19,421 bases of DNA, taken from contig JAGXOR010000010.1 of the NCBI GenBank assembly GCA_023659785.1, positions 1 to 19,421 of the forward strand, in the 5' to 3' direction. A program made the translations under genes and the position numbers. Source of the stretch: Methanomicrobia archaeon LH_S13 (GTDB lineage: Archaea; Halobacteriota; Syntropharchaeia; Alkanophagales; Methanospirareceae). Below the pieces are notes generated by a model, which was not told the DNA's origin, ran no database searches, and saw only the letters and a program-made list of their open reading frames with translations. Positions 1 to 7,650 of the stretch are shown here, one piece after another (within the stretch, counting starts at the first letter, position 1; each line of letters starts with the position of its first letter).

Positions 1-57
1 CCAGTGCGATGCACACTTGATAGCATCATACGAAGAGGTTTGAAACAAAATGGTTAA
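1..57 (+). pseudogene. 3' end of an unidentified reading frame (repeat copy 1, cut by window edge)
   Basis: An open frame enters from the left edge and ends at TAA 55-57. Its last residues read PVRCTLDSIIRRGLKQNG. A near-identical tail occurs at 14632-14688, ending in TGA at the same place, so this is either the C-terminus of a duplicated gene or the coding part of a dispersed repeat. I do not recognise the family. Only 18 codons are visible, so whether the gene is intact to the left of the window cannot be judged. Confidence 0.3.
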
Positions 58-70
58 ATCTCATAACCTG
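1..70 (+). repeat. 70-bp dispersed direct repeat, copy 1
   Basis: Positions 1-70 match 14632-14701 at 66 of 70 bases by eye. Three mismatches cluster near position 13-16 and one falls in the stop codon (TAA versus TGA). The match runs past the stop by about 13 bases and then ends. The left limit lies outside the window, so 70 bp is a minimum length. Confidence 0.8.
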
Positions 71-96
71 AAAGTGTCATTGAGAAAGGTGAAAAG

Positions 97-816
97 TTAT
101 CCCACCCCTTCACCCGTGATAAGAAACTCGCATGAAGAATCTTCAGGCATAGACCTGTGCTTTCTCAGAGTAGCTCTTCTTTTACCACGCCCTTCTGCTG
201 TCTTCTCAAACTGCACGATTACCTTGGAGAGGTGTTCGAGCGCAGATCCGCCGGAAGGCCGTAAATTCCCTTTCTCAATATCCATATATACCTGATTTGT
301 TATTATGACTGCGAGGTCATACTTACGAGCGTTTTCCAAAAGAAGCATTATTTGATTCGCCAATACACGTCTCAAATATATGTTTCTTTCATCGTCCAGC
401 TCTAATCGGTAGAAAAGAGTGGCTGAGTCGAGGATTACGAGTGCAACTCCGTTTTCACCTTCCTTTTCTCTTATTACCTCCTCAATCTCGTTTATGCATG
501 ACGTTTGCTGCTCGAAACTATGTGGCTCATAGATTATAATCCTCCGTGCTATGCTTTCTACATCTTCTGGATTTTTATCTCCACTTGCCTCAGCACTGGC
601 TATTTGTAAGAATCTTTCCGGTGAAAAGCCTTCACTGTCTATAAATATTACCTTCTTCCCTTTTCTCGCGCATTCTACCGCCACTTGAAGACAGATATTT
701 GTCTTACCACTGCCTGCCTCGCCATATAGTTGGGTAACGGTACCGGATTCGAAGCCACCACCTAACAGCTCATCTATGCTCTTGCATCCAGTATTATATT
801 TCGTAGGAAGTTGCAT
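97..816 (-). CDS. radB: DNA repair and recombination protein RadB
   Basis: RadB is the small euryarchaeal RecA/RadA paralogue that helps homologous recombination, probably as a mediator of RadA. The protein is a single RecA-type ATPase core with no N-terminal helix-hairpin-helix domain, as expected for RadB and unlike RadA. Counted from a TTG at 822, Walker A is GEAGSGKT at residues 34-41 and Walker B is VALVILDSA at about 126-134. ITNQVY at 174-179 and the LRPSGGSALEH stretch at 187-197 match the L2 region and the following conserved segment. About 240 residues is the normal RadB length. I chose ATG 816; TTG 822 would add two residues. It lies 38 bp downstream of the MgtE-type transporter gene on the same strand and is probably cotranscribed with it. 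Identification is firm. Confidence 0.93.
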   Translation of the reverse strand: MQLPTKYNTGCKSIDELLGGGFESGTVTQLYGEAGSGKTNICLQVAVECARKGKKVIFIDSEGFSPERFLQIASAEASGDKNPEDVESIARRIIIYEPHSFEQQTSCINEIEEVIREKEGENGVALVILDSATLFYRLELDDERNIYLRRVLANQIMLLLENARKYDLAVIITNQVYMDIEKGNLRPSGGSALEHLSKVIVQFEKTAEGRGKRRATLRKHRSMPEDSSCEFLITGEGVG

Positions 817-854
817 AATCAAAGAAACTTATATTTTTTTGATAAATCTTTCTT

Positions 855-2201
855 CTAAAAAGGTTTAATTATAAACATCGCAAACAAAAGGCATAATACA
901 CCTACTACGTCTGTTAAGCTGGTTATGAGCGGTATTATCTCGTTATCCGGGTCCATTCCGAATCTGAAAGATAGAATTGCGATGTAATAGGAAGCGAAGT
1001 TGAGAAAAGTTGTGCATAGAATACCGCCTAAAAGAGAGATAGAGACCATTTCAAATATGCTCGGAGTGGATATGTCAAGAAGGAAACTCGCAATGTAGGA
1101 CAATACACCAACAAACAGAAACACTGCTATGGAAAAGAGGTACATCACGGCGAAATTCGCAGCGACAAGTTTATCAGGAAACTGCTTTGGATTCACTGTG
1201 CCTATGTGAAGCATAGAGGAAAGACGAGCACTTAATATGCCGCCTAACGCATTACTCTCTCCTAAAAAAGGCGGGATGATTACTAATATGGCAGGAACGG
1301 CAATTAAAATAGGCAACTTCATATCCAGTGTTATTCCGGCGAGAGTGCTGAGAATACCACAGGCAAAAAGCATCGGGATGCTTTCTCTGAGAATACGTCT
1401 TACCGCGGCATCTGCTGATTTCAGACCTTTTATGGCACAGAAAAATGCAGCAAGAATAAATAAAATTGAAAATAATAAGCTGAGCAATCCCTTCGGGGAT
1501 GCTCCATCTATCTTTAACAATGCGATAGCAGCCAGGAACAAAGAAGGTATGGTTATCATATCGCCAGCAGAGGTTATTATTGGCGAGGACATGTTATCTA
1601 AATCCCAGTTTCTGCGGTAGCCAATAATGGAAACGAGAATTGCGATACCAAGGAGAATGATTCCGGAGATTAAACCACCGATTACCGAAATGAGAATGAA
1701 TCCCGGAAGAGAAATGAGGTTTGGCATTCCAAACGCATCTGCTACTATTTTCGCTAAGAAGCCGAGAATAGCGGAAAGAATGAGTGTTAGTAACAAGGAA
1801 GCATAAGCATTTTGGTATAACGCGCCTCCTTTTTTCAATGTAGGAGAGAAAAGACCGAGATGCATAGAAGTTCCTAATCGAGAGACTAGTGCACTGTAAA
1901 CATTACCACGCATGGCAATTGCAGGTGGAATGAGTATCATGAGACCAGGTAGCAGTTGCAGCATATCTGCCATCAAACTCAAACCAATTCCTGCTAAAAG
2001 ACCAGTGAAAGAGCAAAATAGCAGCGAGAAGGGAGCCTGTCTAAATAAGTCGGAGAAGTCGTGAAAAAATGAAGAGGTATGATTCAGAAGAGCCCTCAGG
2101 GTAAGAGTAGGAGTAGGAGTAGGAGTAACAATAAGAGATAAGCCAGTGCCTTTGCTTCCAAGCATGGTTCTCTTTTGCATTTCTTGCATTCTCATACGCA
2201 T
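855..2201 (-). CDS. Double MgtE-domain divalent cation transporter
   Basis: This is a polytopic membrane protein with two tandem MgtE-type membrane domains, the arrangement seen in archaeal and SLC41-like Mg2+ transporters. It lacks the N and CBS gating domains of bacterial MgtE. Domain 1 (about 55-255) carries PPAIAMRGN ending at N100, WDLDN at 199-203 and the following P207 and D214. Domain 2 (about 270-448) repeats these as PPFLGESNALG (310-320) and DPDNEIIPLITSLTD (417-430). The acidic residues are the likely ion ligands. Start ATG 2201 has GGAGG five bases upstream. Residues 25-35 (VTPTPTPTLTL) are encoded by a GTAGGA-type hexanucleotide repeat and are probably a non-conserved cytoplasmic leader. 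radB follows on the same strand. The substrate (Mg2+, Co2+ or other) is inferred from the family. Confidence 0.85.
   Translation of the reverse strand: MRMRMQEMQKRTMLGSKGTGLSLIVTPTPTPTLTLRALLNHTSSFFHDFSDLFRQAPFSLLFCSFTGLLAGIGLSLMADMLQLLPGLMILIPPAIAMRGNVYSALVSRLGTSMHLGLFSPTLKKGGALYQNAYASLLLTLILSAILGFLAKIVADAFGMPNLISLPGFILISVIGGLISGIILLGIAILVSIIGYRRNWDLDNMSSPIITSAGDMITIPSLFLAAIALLKIDGASPKGLLSLLFSILFILAAFFCAIKGLKSADAAVRRILRESIPMLFACGILSTLAGITLDMKLPILIAVPAILVIIPPFLGESNALGGILSARLSSMLHIGTVNPKQFPDKLVAANFAVMYLFSIAVFLFVGVLSYIASFLLDISTPSIFEMVSISLLGGILCTTFLNFASYYIAILSFRFGMDPDNEIIPLITSLTDVVGVLCLLFAMFIIKPF
2101..2135. repeat. GTAGGA hexanucleotide repeat inside the transporter gene
   Basis: About four imperfect copies of the hexamer GTAGGA (+ strand) lie near the 5' end of the transporter gene. 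On the coding strand they give alternating Thr-Pro codons. As 6 is a multiple of 3, a change in copy number would keep the frame and only lengthen or shorten the leader. Confidence 0.75.
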
Positions 2202-2392
2202 ACAACCCTCCGTTTCTATCCCTACTCATGCCTACGCCTATGCTTATGCCCCTTATCCTTCCCAAGCTTGTGCTATTAAAGCTATCCGGGGGTTCGGGTT
2301 CGGGTTCGGGTTCAGCTTCGCTTTCGTTATCTCTTTCTTGCATCACGATTTTGTAACTCTTTTCTTATTTTACTCCATTCCTTTATAAATAT
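2202..2392. promoter_or_regulatory. Divergent intergenic region with repeats between the transporter and chorismate mutase genes
   Basis: This 190-bp spacer drives genes on both strands. It holds a degenerate GCCTAY hexamer tract at about 2227-2248, a GGGTTC hexamer tract at 2288-2313, and a TATA-like TTTATAAAT at 2382-2390 just before the chorismate mutase gene. The GGAGG ribosome binding site of the transporter lies at its left edge. Dipeptide-repeat reading frames crossing it arise from the hexamers and are not supported as genes. Confidence 0.55.
2288..2313 (+). repeat. GGGTTC tandem repeat forming a G-quadruplex motif
   Basis: Four runs of at least three G (2288-2292, 2296-2298, 2302-2304, 2308-2310) are separated by identical TTC loops of three bases. 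This fits the canonical G3+N1-7 four-run quadruplex pattern on the + strand. It lies in the leader side of the transporter gene, which reads the complementary C-rich strand, and about 85 bp upstream of the chorismate mutase gene. Confidence 0.75.
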
Positions 2393-2398
2393 GTGAAA

Positions 2399-2695
2399 AT
2401 GGCATCGGGGGAAAACAAGCTGGAGGAGATACGGAATAAAATAGATAAAATAGACGATGCCATTGCTGATTTACTTTCGAAAAGGATGCAATATGCGAAA
2501 CAGGCGAAGGATGAGAAAGTGCAAATGAATAAGCTTGTTATAGACAGACGAAGGGAAGAAGAGGTAATAGAGAAATGGTGTGAGCGTGCAACAAGGAGCA
2601 GAAGAAGTGGGGAGTATGATTTAAACGAGGAGATGATGAAAAAGATAGTTGAAATAATAATCGAATATACGCTTAAGAACGAGATGGAAGAATGA
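2399..2695 (+). CDS. aroQ: Chorismate mutase, AroQ class
   Basis: It converts chorismate to prephenate, the branch point to phenylalanine and tyrosine, in the cytoplasm. It is a stand-alone all-helical AroQ domain of about 98 residues, the typical size of archaeal monofunctional enzymes. Counted from GTG 2393, residues corresponding in spacing to the E. coli P-protein active site are R14 (R11), R31 (R28), K42 (K39), D51 (D48), R54 (R51) and E55 (E52). The signature is LEEIRNKIDKIDDAIADLL at 10-28. I prefer ATG 2399; GTG 2393 would add two residues. The stop codon overlaps the start of the acetyltransferase gene (ATGA), which indicates translational coupling. Confidence 0.9.
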   Translation: MASGENKLEEIRNKIDKIDDAIADLLSKRMQYAKQAKDEKVQMNKLVIDRRREEEVIEKWCERATRSRRSGEYDLNEEMMKKIVEIIIEYTLKNEMEE

Positions 2696-3162
2696 AATCT
2701 ATGATGGTTGGTACGGCAAAAGGAATCGAGATAAAAATAAGGAATTTTGAAATATCAGATATCAGGAGAATGATGAAAATAGAGGAAGAATCGAACTTAG
2801 ATGGCAATGCGGGATTGTATCTGGAGTTATATGATAACTGGCCTGAGGGTTTCTTAGTTGCAGAGCGAGAAGAAGAAGTAATAGGTTTCGTGGTTATGGT
2901 GTTAACGCCAGAGGGAGAAGGGCGAGTATTTGCACTTGCTGTTGATTCGAGATATAGAGGGAAAGGCGTGGGTAGGACGTTATTAAAAGCGGGTTTTAGC
3001 GTGCTGAGGAAAAGAAAAGTGGGGTATGTAAAACTGGAGGCGCGTGTAAGTAATCAGATAGCACAGCGATTGTATAAAAGTATGGGATTTGTCGAAATAG
3101 GGTTTGCTCCTTTCTATTACAAAAATGGTGAAGGAGCGATAGTGATGAGTAAGGTGTTATAA
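2692..3162 (+). CDS. GNAT N-acetyltransferase, RimI/Ard1-like
   Basis: This is a single GNAT domain of 156 residues, probably an N-terminal protein acetyltransferase of the archaeal RimI/Ard1 type, using acetyl-CoA in the cytoplasm. Motif A is visible as ALAVDSRYRGKGVGRTLL (81-98), with the pyrophosphate-binding RGKGVG at 89-94. Motif B is NQIAQRLYKSMGF at 121-133, with the usual Tyr at 128. The C-terminal YYKNGEGAIVM resembles the YY..GEDA.VM ending of RimI proteins. The start overlaps the chorismate mutase stop by four bases; an alternative ATG lies at 2701. The 3' end overlaps the convergent sepS gene by six bases. The protein substrate cannot be told from the sequence. Confidence 0.85.
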   Translation: MKSMMVGTAKGIEIKIRNFEISDIRRMMKIEEESNLDGNAGLYLELYDNWPEGFLVAEREEEVIGFVVMVLTPEGEGRVFALAVDSRYRGKGVGRTLLKAGFSVLRKRKVGYVKLEARVSNQIAQRLYKSMGFVEIGFAPFYYKNGEGAIVMSKVL

Positions 3163-4761
3163 AACCTTTTTAGCCACTACGGTAATAAAAACAGGACCCT
3201 TTATATCTATCTTTTTCTTCTTCGACGTGATGTAACGCACTGCCATTTCATCAATCTTTATATTTATATCCGCTCCACTTCTCACTATCTTCTCCTTTAC
3301 TTCACAGTCATTATTATCTATCGCCCCTTTTTCTACTTCCTCTTCTATTTTGTGCGAAGCAAAAGCGGCAAAAGCATCTAAAAACCTTATGCCTGTTGGC
3401 ACGCCCTCTTTAAATACCGTTTCCCATTTCTTATTCCTCGGTATGCCAAATATAGAGCCTCCGTGTACAACTATTTCATTCAGATAAGCGGGACCACACA
3501 GAAGCGTGTTTTCCTCTGGCTCTACTACCCATATTTCAACATCCTCCCTTAATAGAGAACCTCGATATGCGAGGAAATCACAAGGTGATTTCGCACTGCC
3601 GTTCTCTTCACACACCTGAACGATATTTTCCATAATTTCATCTCCTTCCGCCGTGCCTGGCGTCCCTTCTATGCTTATCATTCCCGCTATTTCCGGGTCA
3701 CTCAAAACCCAAGGAGCATAAAATTGAGGAAATGCTAACGCTCTCACATCCTTTGCATCGTGTAAAATCATTGCTAACCGTTCCACGCCCAATCCAAGAT
3801 TCATCACTGGATACGGGATATCGTATTGCGCCAGAGCAGTGGGGGAATAAACACCAAAAGTGGCGAGTTCTACCCAACCAATGCGAGGATGATAGCAAAA
3901 AACTTCTGTTTGCGTTTCCGGCATGTAATATTTCGAGCGCTTCTCGTCCTTCCTGAACCTTATTTTCTGGAAGCCGAATTGCGAAAGCAGCCCGGTTGCG
4001 ATGTCCTTACCATCATCCAGGCTTACATCCTCGTTGCATAGCACACAGGATGCAGAATGGTAATTACGAAGCCTTATTTCATCCTCGCGCTGCTCTCTCC
4101 TGAAACATCTATCCACTGAGAACAAATTTATTGGCAACGGCTTTTTGTTCCACATTTCGGCAAGCGTCAAGAACCAGCCAGAAGTCATGTGGCTCCGTAA
4201 TGTAGCGCTTGAAGGAACAGGAGAAAGTTTTTTCAACTCGGGAAAAACAGCATCAAGCACTTTCGTTACTTCCGTATCCTCCACATCCATATTGTTTGCC
4301 ACCTCATACACCAGGTCATCACCGCCTATCTCGCCTTTTTTATAGCGGTGCAACGTATTCCTGAGCGCTTCTATTTCCTCTTCTGAGAATTGTTTATTAA
4401 AATGTTCGTTCATTTGCTTCACCCGAGCCTCTGAAATGCCAATGTCCGGGCGAGGCAGTCCTGCGAGATAATAGCAGCGGTCTAAGACTGCAAGTGCTTC
4501 TTTTCCAAATTGTCGCTTCACTTCCGCTTCTTCTATTATCGCTGGTTTCATGACTTCTTCAAAGCCAAGTCGCAGATACGCATCTCTTAGTTTTTGGATG
4601 GTTTCAAACACAGGATGTGGTTTTCCGCAACGTAAACGCAGCAAAGACCTCGGATATTTTTCGTTAAGTCTTCTCTCAGTTGCATACCTCGTGCCAGCCA
4701 TCCATGCAGCTTCAAAATCCTTGCTCGTCTCTTCTCTTACCTGTTTTGGATCGAATTTCAT
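3157..4761 (-). CDS. sepS: O-phosphoserine--tRNA(Cys) ligase
   Basis: SepRS charges tRNA(Cys) with O-phosphoserine, which SepCysS then converts to Cys-tRNA(Cys). This is the indirect cysteine route of methanogens and relatives. The protein is 534 residues, the normal length. Class II synthetase motifs are visible: motif 1 around RLGFEEVMKPAIIEE (64-78), motif 2 from FSVDRCFRREQ into RLRNYHSAS (214-238), and motif 3 NLGLGVERLAMIL (321-333). The phosphoserine-pocket segment SSATLRSHMTSGWF (184-197) is present. Start ATG 4761 is preceded by GGAAGGAG. No SepCysS or cysteine gene lies nearby. The gene ends in a six-base overlap with the convergent acetyltransferase gene. Identification is firm. 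Confidence 0.96.
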   Translation of the reverse strand: MKFDPKQVREETSKDFEAAWMAGTRYATERRLNEKYPRSLLRLRCGKPHPVFETIQKLRDAYLRLGFEEVMKPAIIEEAEVKRQFGKEALAVLDRCYYLAGLPRPDIGISEARVKQMNEHFNKQFSEEEIEALRNTLHRYKKGEIGGDDLVYEVANNMDVEDTEVTKVLDAVFPELKKLSPVPSSATLRSHMTSGWFLTLAEMWNKKPLPINLFSVDRCFRREQREDEIRLRNYHSASCVLCNEDVSLDDGKDIATGLLSQFGFQKIRFRKDEKRSKYYMPETQTEVFCYHPRIGWVELATFGVYSPTALAQYDIPYPVMNLGLGVERLAMILHDAKDVRALAFPQFYAPWVLSDPEIAGMISIEGTPGTAEGDEIMENIVQVCEENGSAKSPCDFLAYRGSLLREDVEIWVVEPEENTLLCGPAYLNEIVVHGGSIFGIPRNKKWETVFKEGVPTGIRFLDAFAAFASHKIEEEVEKGAIDNNDCEVKEKIVRSGADINIKIDEMAVRYITSKKKKIDIKGPVFITVVAKKVL

Positions 4762-4814
4762 ATATTGCTCCTTCCTTCACTTCAGTCCACCAGCTTCCTT
4801 AATCTTCCTACTAT

Positions 4815-4822
4815 TTTATAAA
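4815..4822. promoter_or_regulatory. Palindromic TATA box TTTATAAA between sepS and the DedA gene
   Basis: The only clear TATA element in the 85-bp divergent spacer is a perfect palindrome, so it could recruit TBP for either strand. About 26 bp to the right lies 4844, next to ATG 4847 of the DedA gene (nearly leaderless). About 26 bp to the left gives a transcript start near 4793 for sepS, with a leader of about 30 nt that contains its GGAAGGAG site. Confidence 0.5.
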
Positions 4823-4846
4823 TGTGCAATAGCATAACAAAGATGT

Positions 4847-5512
4847 ATGCCTTTCTGTTTTGCCATGTTATCTGGGATCGAGAACATCTGGGGGGCATTA
4901 CAGGAAATCGTTTCTTTCATCGTTGAAACGGTCTTGGATTTAGGATATTTGGGCATAGTGGGATTGATGTTTTTGGAAAGTTCCTTTTTCCCTTTTCCCT
5001 CGGAGGTAGTGATGATTCCGGCAGGTTATCTAAGTTCTAATGGGGGAATGAATTTATTTTTGGTAGTTATATGTGGTATTGTGGGAAGCGTATTAGGTGC
5101 CATTTTCAATTACTATATAGGCTATAAACTGGGTAGGCTATTTTTGATGAAATACGGCAAATATATGCTTTTGAGTGAGAAGAGACTGCTAAGAGCGGAG
5201 ATCCTGTTCAATAAACACGGTGAAATCATCACGTTTGTAGGACGACTTATTCCTGGCGTTCGACAGTATATTTCGTTCCCCCCTGGCGTAACAAGAATGC
5301 CCATTTTAAACTTCATCATCTTCACAGCAGCAGGAGCAGGGATGTGGGTAACAATATTGTCTCTGCTGGGCTATTTTGTAGGAGAGAACCAAGAGTTGGT
5401 ACATCAATACCTGCATCAAATCGTGTATATTTTAATAGCATTTTGTGTGCTTGTGGCGATAATCTATGCAATATACAATAAAAAAATCAGAAAATTTAAA
5501 AAAGAAATTTAA
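4847..5512 (+). CDS. DedA/VTT-family membrane protein
   Basis: It is a polytopic protein of the DedA (SNARE-associated, VTT) family, whose members act as lipid or undecaprenyl-phosphate flippases or support envelope homeostasis. The re-entrant motif LESSFFPFPSE (43-53) and the second hallmark FVGRLIPGVRQY (130-141), with R133 and R139, are both present. Several hydrophobic segments follow, including a C-terminal one at about 190-210 and a basic tail. The length of 221 residues is normal. ATG 4847 lies about 30 bp after the TATA box and probably gives a near-leaderless message; ATG 4865 is an alternative. It is followed by the TPR gene. The transported lipid in this archaeon is unknown. Confidence 0.88.
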   Translation: MPFCFAMLSGIENIWGALQEIVSFIVETVLDLGYLGIVGLMFLESSFFPFPSEVVMIPAGYLSSNGGMNLFLVVICGIVGSVLGAIFNYYIGYKLGRLFLMKYGKYMLLSEKRLLRAEILFNKHGEIITFVGRLIPGVRQYISFPPGVTRMPILNFIIFTAAGAGMWVTILSLLGYFVGENQELVHQYLHQIVYILIAFCVLVAIIYAIYNKKIRKFKKEI

Positions 5513-5573
5513 CCTAAAAACCTTAGATTCAAAAGGCAAGGAAGAATCTTCACACGAGGAGCGGGAAATAGAG

Positions 5574-6182
5574 ATGAATGAAGAAGAAATCGAGGCTTTG
5601 TACCGCAACGCATCGAAGTTGTTGCAGAGAGGAGCGATTACGGAGGCGATAAAGAAGTTTGAGCGCGTGCTAACGTTCGACCCGGATAATTACGGTGCCT
5701 GGAATGATCTGGGTTTAGCGTGGAGGGAGATGGGAAATAGAAGAAAGGCAATAGAGGCTTTTGATAAAAGTCTCGAATTGAAACCCGATTTGAGTTATGC
5801 ATGGATTAATAAGGCACAGTTGGTACTTTCGAGTGGTAAAAAGGACGAGGCGTTAAGATGCTATGATGAAGCATTGAAATACGATGATAAAATCATTCAG
5901 GCATGGTATAATAAGGGTGGTATTCTTGCCTCGATGGGGCGTGATGAAGAGGCGTTACGGTGTTTTGATGCCGCTCTGGCGTTGAATGATGAGTATTATA
6001 TGGCGTGGATGTCAAAGGGGCTGGTGTTGATGTCGCAGGGTGAAGAGGAGGAAAGCGAAAGATGTCTCGATAAAGCGTATTCGTTGAATCCTGCATACGC
6101 ATGGAATGCTCTGGCTGGTACGATTACCGGCGAGGATATTGGACATGCGAGTGGTATGCGTGCAAAGAAGAAAAAGGAATAA
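5574..6182 (+). CDS. Tetratricopeptide repeat protein
   Basis: This soluble protein of about 202 residues consists of roughly five TPR units of 34 residues. They show the usual W/Y, G, A and P pattern (for example GAWNDLGLAWREMGN and AWINKAQLVLSSGK), then a short Lys-rich tail. TPR arrays bind other proteins; the partner is unknown. I chose ATG 5574, just before the first repeat and after a GAGGAGCGGG stretch. An upstream ATG at 5466 would add 36 low-complexity residues and overlap the DedA gene by 47 bases. It is probably cotranscribed with the DedA gene. Confidence 0.82.
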   Translation: MNEEEIEALYRNASKLLQRGAITEAIKKFERVLTFDPDNYGAWNDLGLAWREMGNRRKAIEAFDKSLELKPDLSYAWINKAQLVLSSGKKDEALRCYDEALKYDDKIIQAWYNKGGILASMGRDEEALRCFDAALALNDEYYMAWMSKGLVLMSQGEEEESERCLDKAYSLNPAYAWNALAGTITGEDIGHASGMRAKKKKE

Positions 6183-6291
6183 TAACCCCTCAGATTGCAC
6201 AGATTTTCACGAGGTTTAACTTATTTTGCATAAAGTATCAAAATTATCCCTTGTTCGACTTATAAACCCGTTTATGCTCGCCAATTGCTCG

Positions 6292-7575
6292 TTATACCTG
6301 ATTTCTTATTCTTTCCACGCATTCTTCAACGCTCATTTTCTCTTGCACCCCCGTGTCGAGATTTCTCAATGTCACTTTCCCTTCTTTCACTTCTTTTTTT
6401 CCCACGAACACGGCAAAAGAGGCATTTATGGCATTGGCATACGATAGCTGAGCGCTTAAACTTCTACTCATTACATCCATATGTGTGGGAAAGAATTCCC
6501 TCAGCTCGGATGCTATTTTTATCGCCTCTTTTATCACATCGGGGTTACGATTTTTCTCTTTTATCGGCACCACTACTACTTCCTTTCTCTTCAAATCATC
6601 GGTTTCCAGAGGGAATATCTCGGCTAATCGGTCAATGCCAAAGGCAAAACCTGTGGAAGGCGTGTCAGCACCGCCGAACAAAGCAGCCAACCGATATGAG
6701 CCGCCACCGCAAACCTGATTCTGTGCTCCTAACTTACCATCAGCCTTGTATATCTCAAACACCATTCCGGTATAATAATCCAGACCCCGCGCTATACCAA
6801 GGTTTAAAGTATAAACAATATCGTAATAATCAATGATCTTCAGCAGCATCTCCAATTCCTTCAACGCATCGTTATTAGAAGCTATTATTTTAAGTGCCCG
6901 TGCTTCATTCAACGCGTCTTTTCCTTTTAAATCTACCAAACTTATTAAATCATCAATTAACTCTCTTTCTGTCCCTATCCCGCCCATAAACTCAACTACT
7001 GCTTCTCTTTCTCCCTTGTCTATTAGATTCATCACTTTATTTATCTCAGCCTCTTCCATATTTGCAGCTTGTAATACCTCTCTTATCAGCCCCACATGAC
7101 CCACATACAGCTCTGCTTTTATGCCTAACGATTTCAGGCAGTAAAATGCGAGTGCGATTATTTCCGCTTGTGCCTCCGGGCTGTCTGAGCCTATTATCTC
7201 TGCACCGAACTGCCAGAATTCTCGGTAACGCGCTCTTTGTGGCTCCTCATACCTGAAGCAATTGCCAAAATAATAAACCTTCACTGGTTTCGGCGCCATC
7301 TTCAGCTCGTTAACATACATTCTTATCACAGGAGCAGTAAGCTCAGGTCTCAGTGCTAAATGCCTGCCTCCTTTATCCTTGAACTCATACATATTCTTCA
7401 GGATTTCCTCGCCGGATTTAAGCGTGAAGAGTTCAGCGAGTTCAAAAGTGGGCGTTCTTATCTCTTCATAGCCCCATTTCTCTGCTATGTCACGCATTTT
7501 CGCTTCCATTATCCTTCTCTTTAACATTTCTGCGGGCAAGAAATCCCTCGTCCCACGTGCTCTTTCTATTCGCAT
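6292..7575 (-). CDS. hisS: Histidine--tRNA ligase
   Basis: Class II synthetase that charges tRNA(His). The N-terminal RARGTRDFLP (5-14) is the HisRS motif 1 lead-in. Motif 2 runs from CFRYEEPQRARYREFWQFG (106-124). The histidine-specific motif LNLGIARGLDYYTG is at 257-270 and motif 3 TGFAFGIDRL is at 308-317. The anticodon-binding domain starts near residue 333 (VVVVPI). The 427-residue length is normal. On the minus strand a TATAAAAT (7594-7601) lies about 22 bp before ATG 7575, which suggests a leaderless transcript. The gene is convergent with the TPR gene and divergent from the HisA-related gene. Confidence 0.96.
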   Translation of the reverse strand: MRIERARGTRDFLPAEMLKRRIMEAKMRDIAEKWGYEEIRTPTFELAELFTLKSGEEILKNMYEFKDKGGRHLALRPELTAPVIRMYVNELKMAPKPVKVYYFGNCFRYEEPQRARYREFWQFGAEIIGSDSPEAQAEIIALAFYCLKSLGIKAELYVGHVGLIREVLQAANMEEAEINKVMNLIDKGEREAVVEFMGGIGTERELIDDLISLVDLKGKDALNEARALKIIASNNDALKELEMLLKIIDYYDIVYTLNLGIARGLDYYTGMVFEIYKADGKLGAQNQVCGGGSYRLAALFGGADTPSTGFAFGIDRLAEIFPLETDDLKRKEVVVVPIKEKNRNPDVIKEAIKIASELREFFPTHMDVMSRSLSAQLSYANAINASFAVFVGKKEVKEGKVTLRNLDTGVQEKMSVEECVERIRNQV

Positions 7576-7593
7576 TTGATGTCTTTGATTGTA

Positions 7594-7601
7594 ATTTTAT
7601 A
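7594..7601 (-). promoter_or_regulatory. TATA box of hisS
   Basis: TATAAAAT on the minus strand is centred about 22 bp before ATG 7575. The spacing fits a transcript starting at or just before the start codon. Confidence 0.5.
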
Positions 7602-7650
7602 CCCCTTAAATAAAAAGTAATGAATCTTTATGTAACGCAAATAGAGAAAA

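Noticed and set aside
1..70. CRISPR repeat or array
   Set aside because: Only two copies exist, 14.6 kb apart, the unit is too long, and no regular spacer structure is present.
2041..2346. Minus-strand frame of 101 codons with Glu-Pro and Ser-Tyr dipeptide repeats
   Set aside because: The repeats come from hexamer tracts, and the frame overlaps the 5' end of the well-supported transporter gene in another frame. No ribosome binding site was seen.
5466..5573. Longer N-terminus of the TPR protein
   Set aside because: It overlaps the DedA gene by 47 bases and adds only low-complexity charged residues; the TPRs begin just after ATG 5574.
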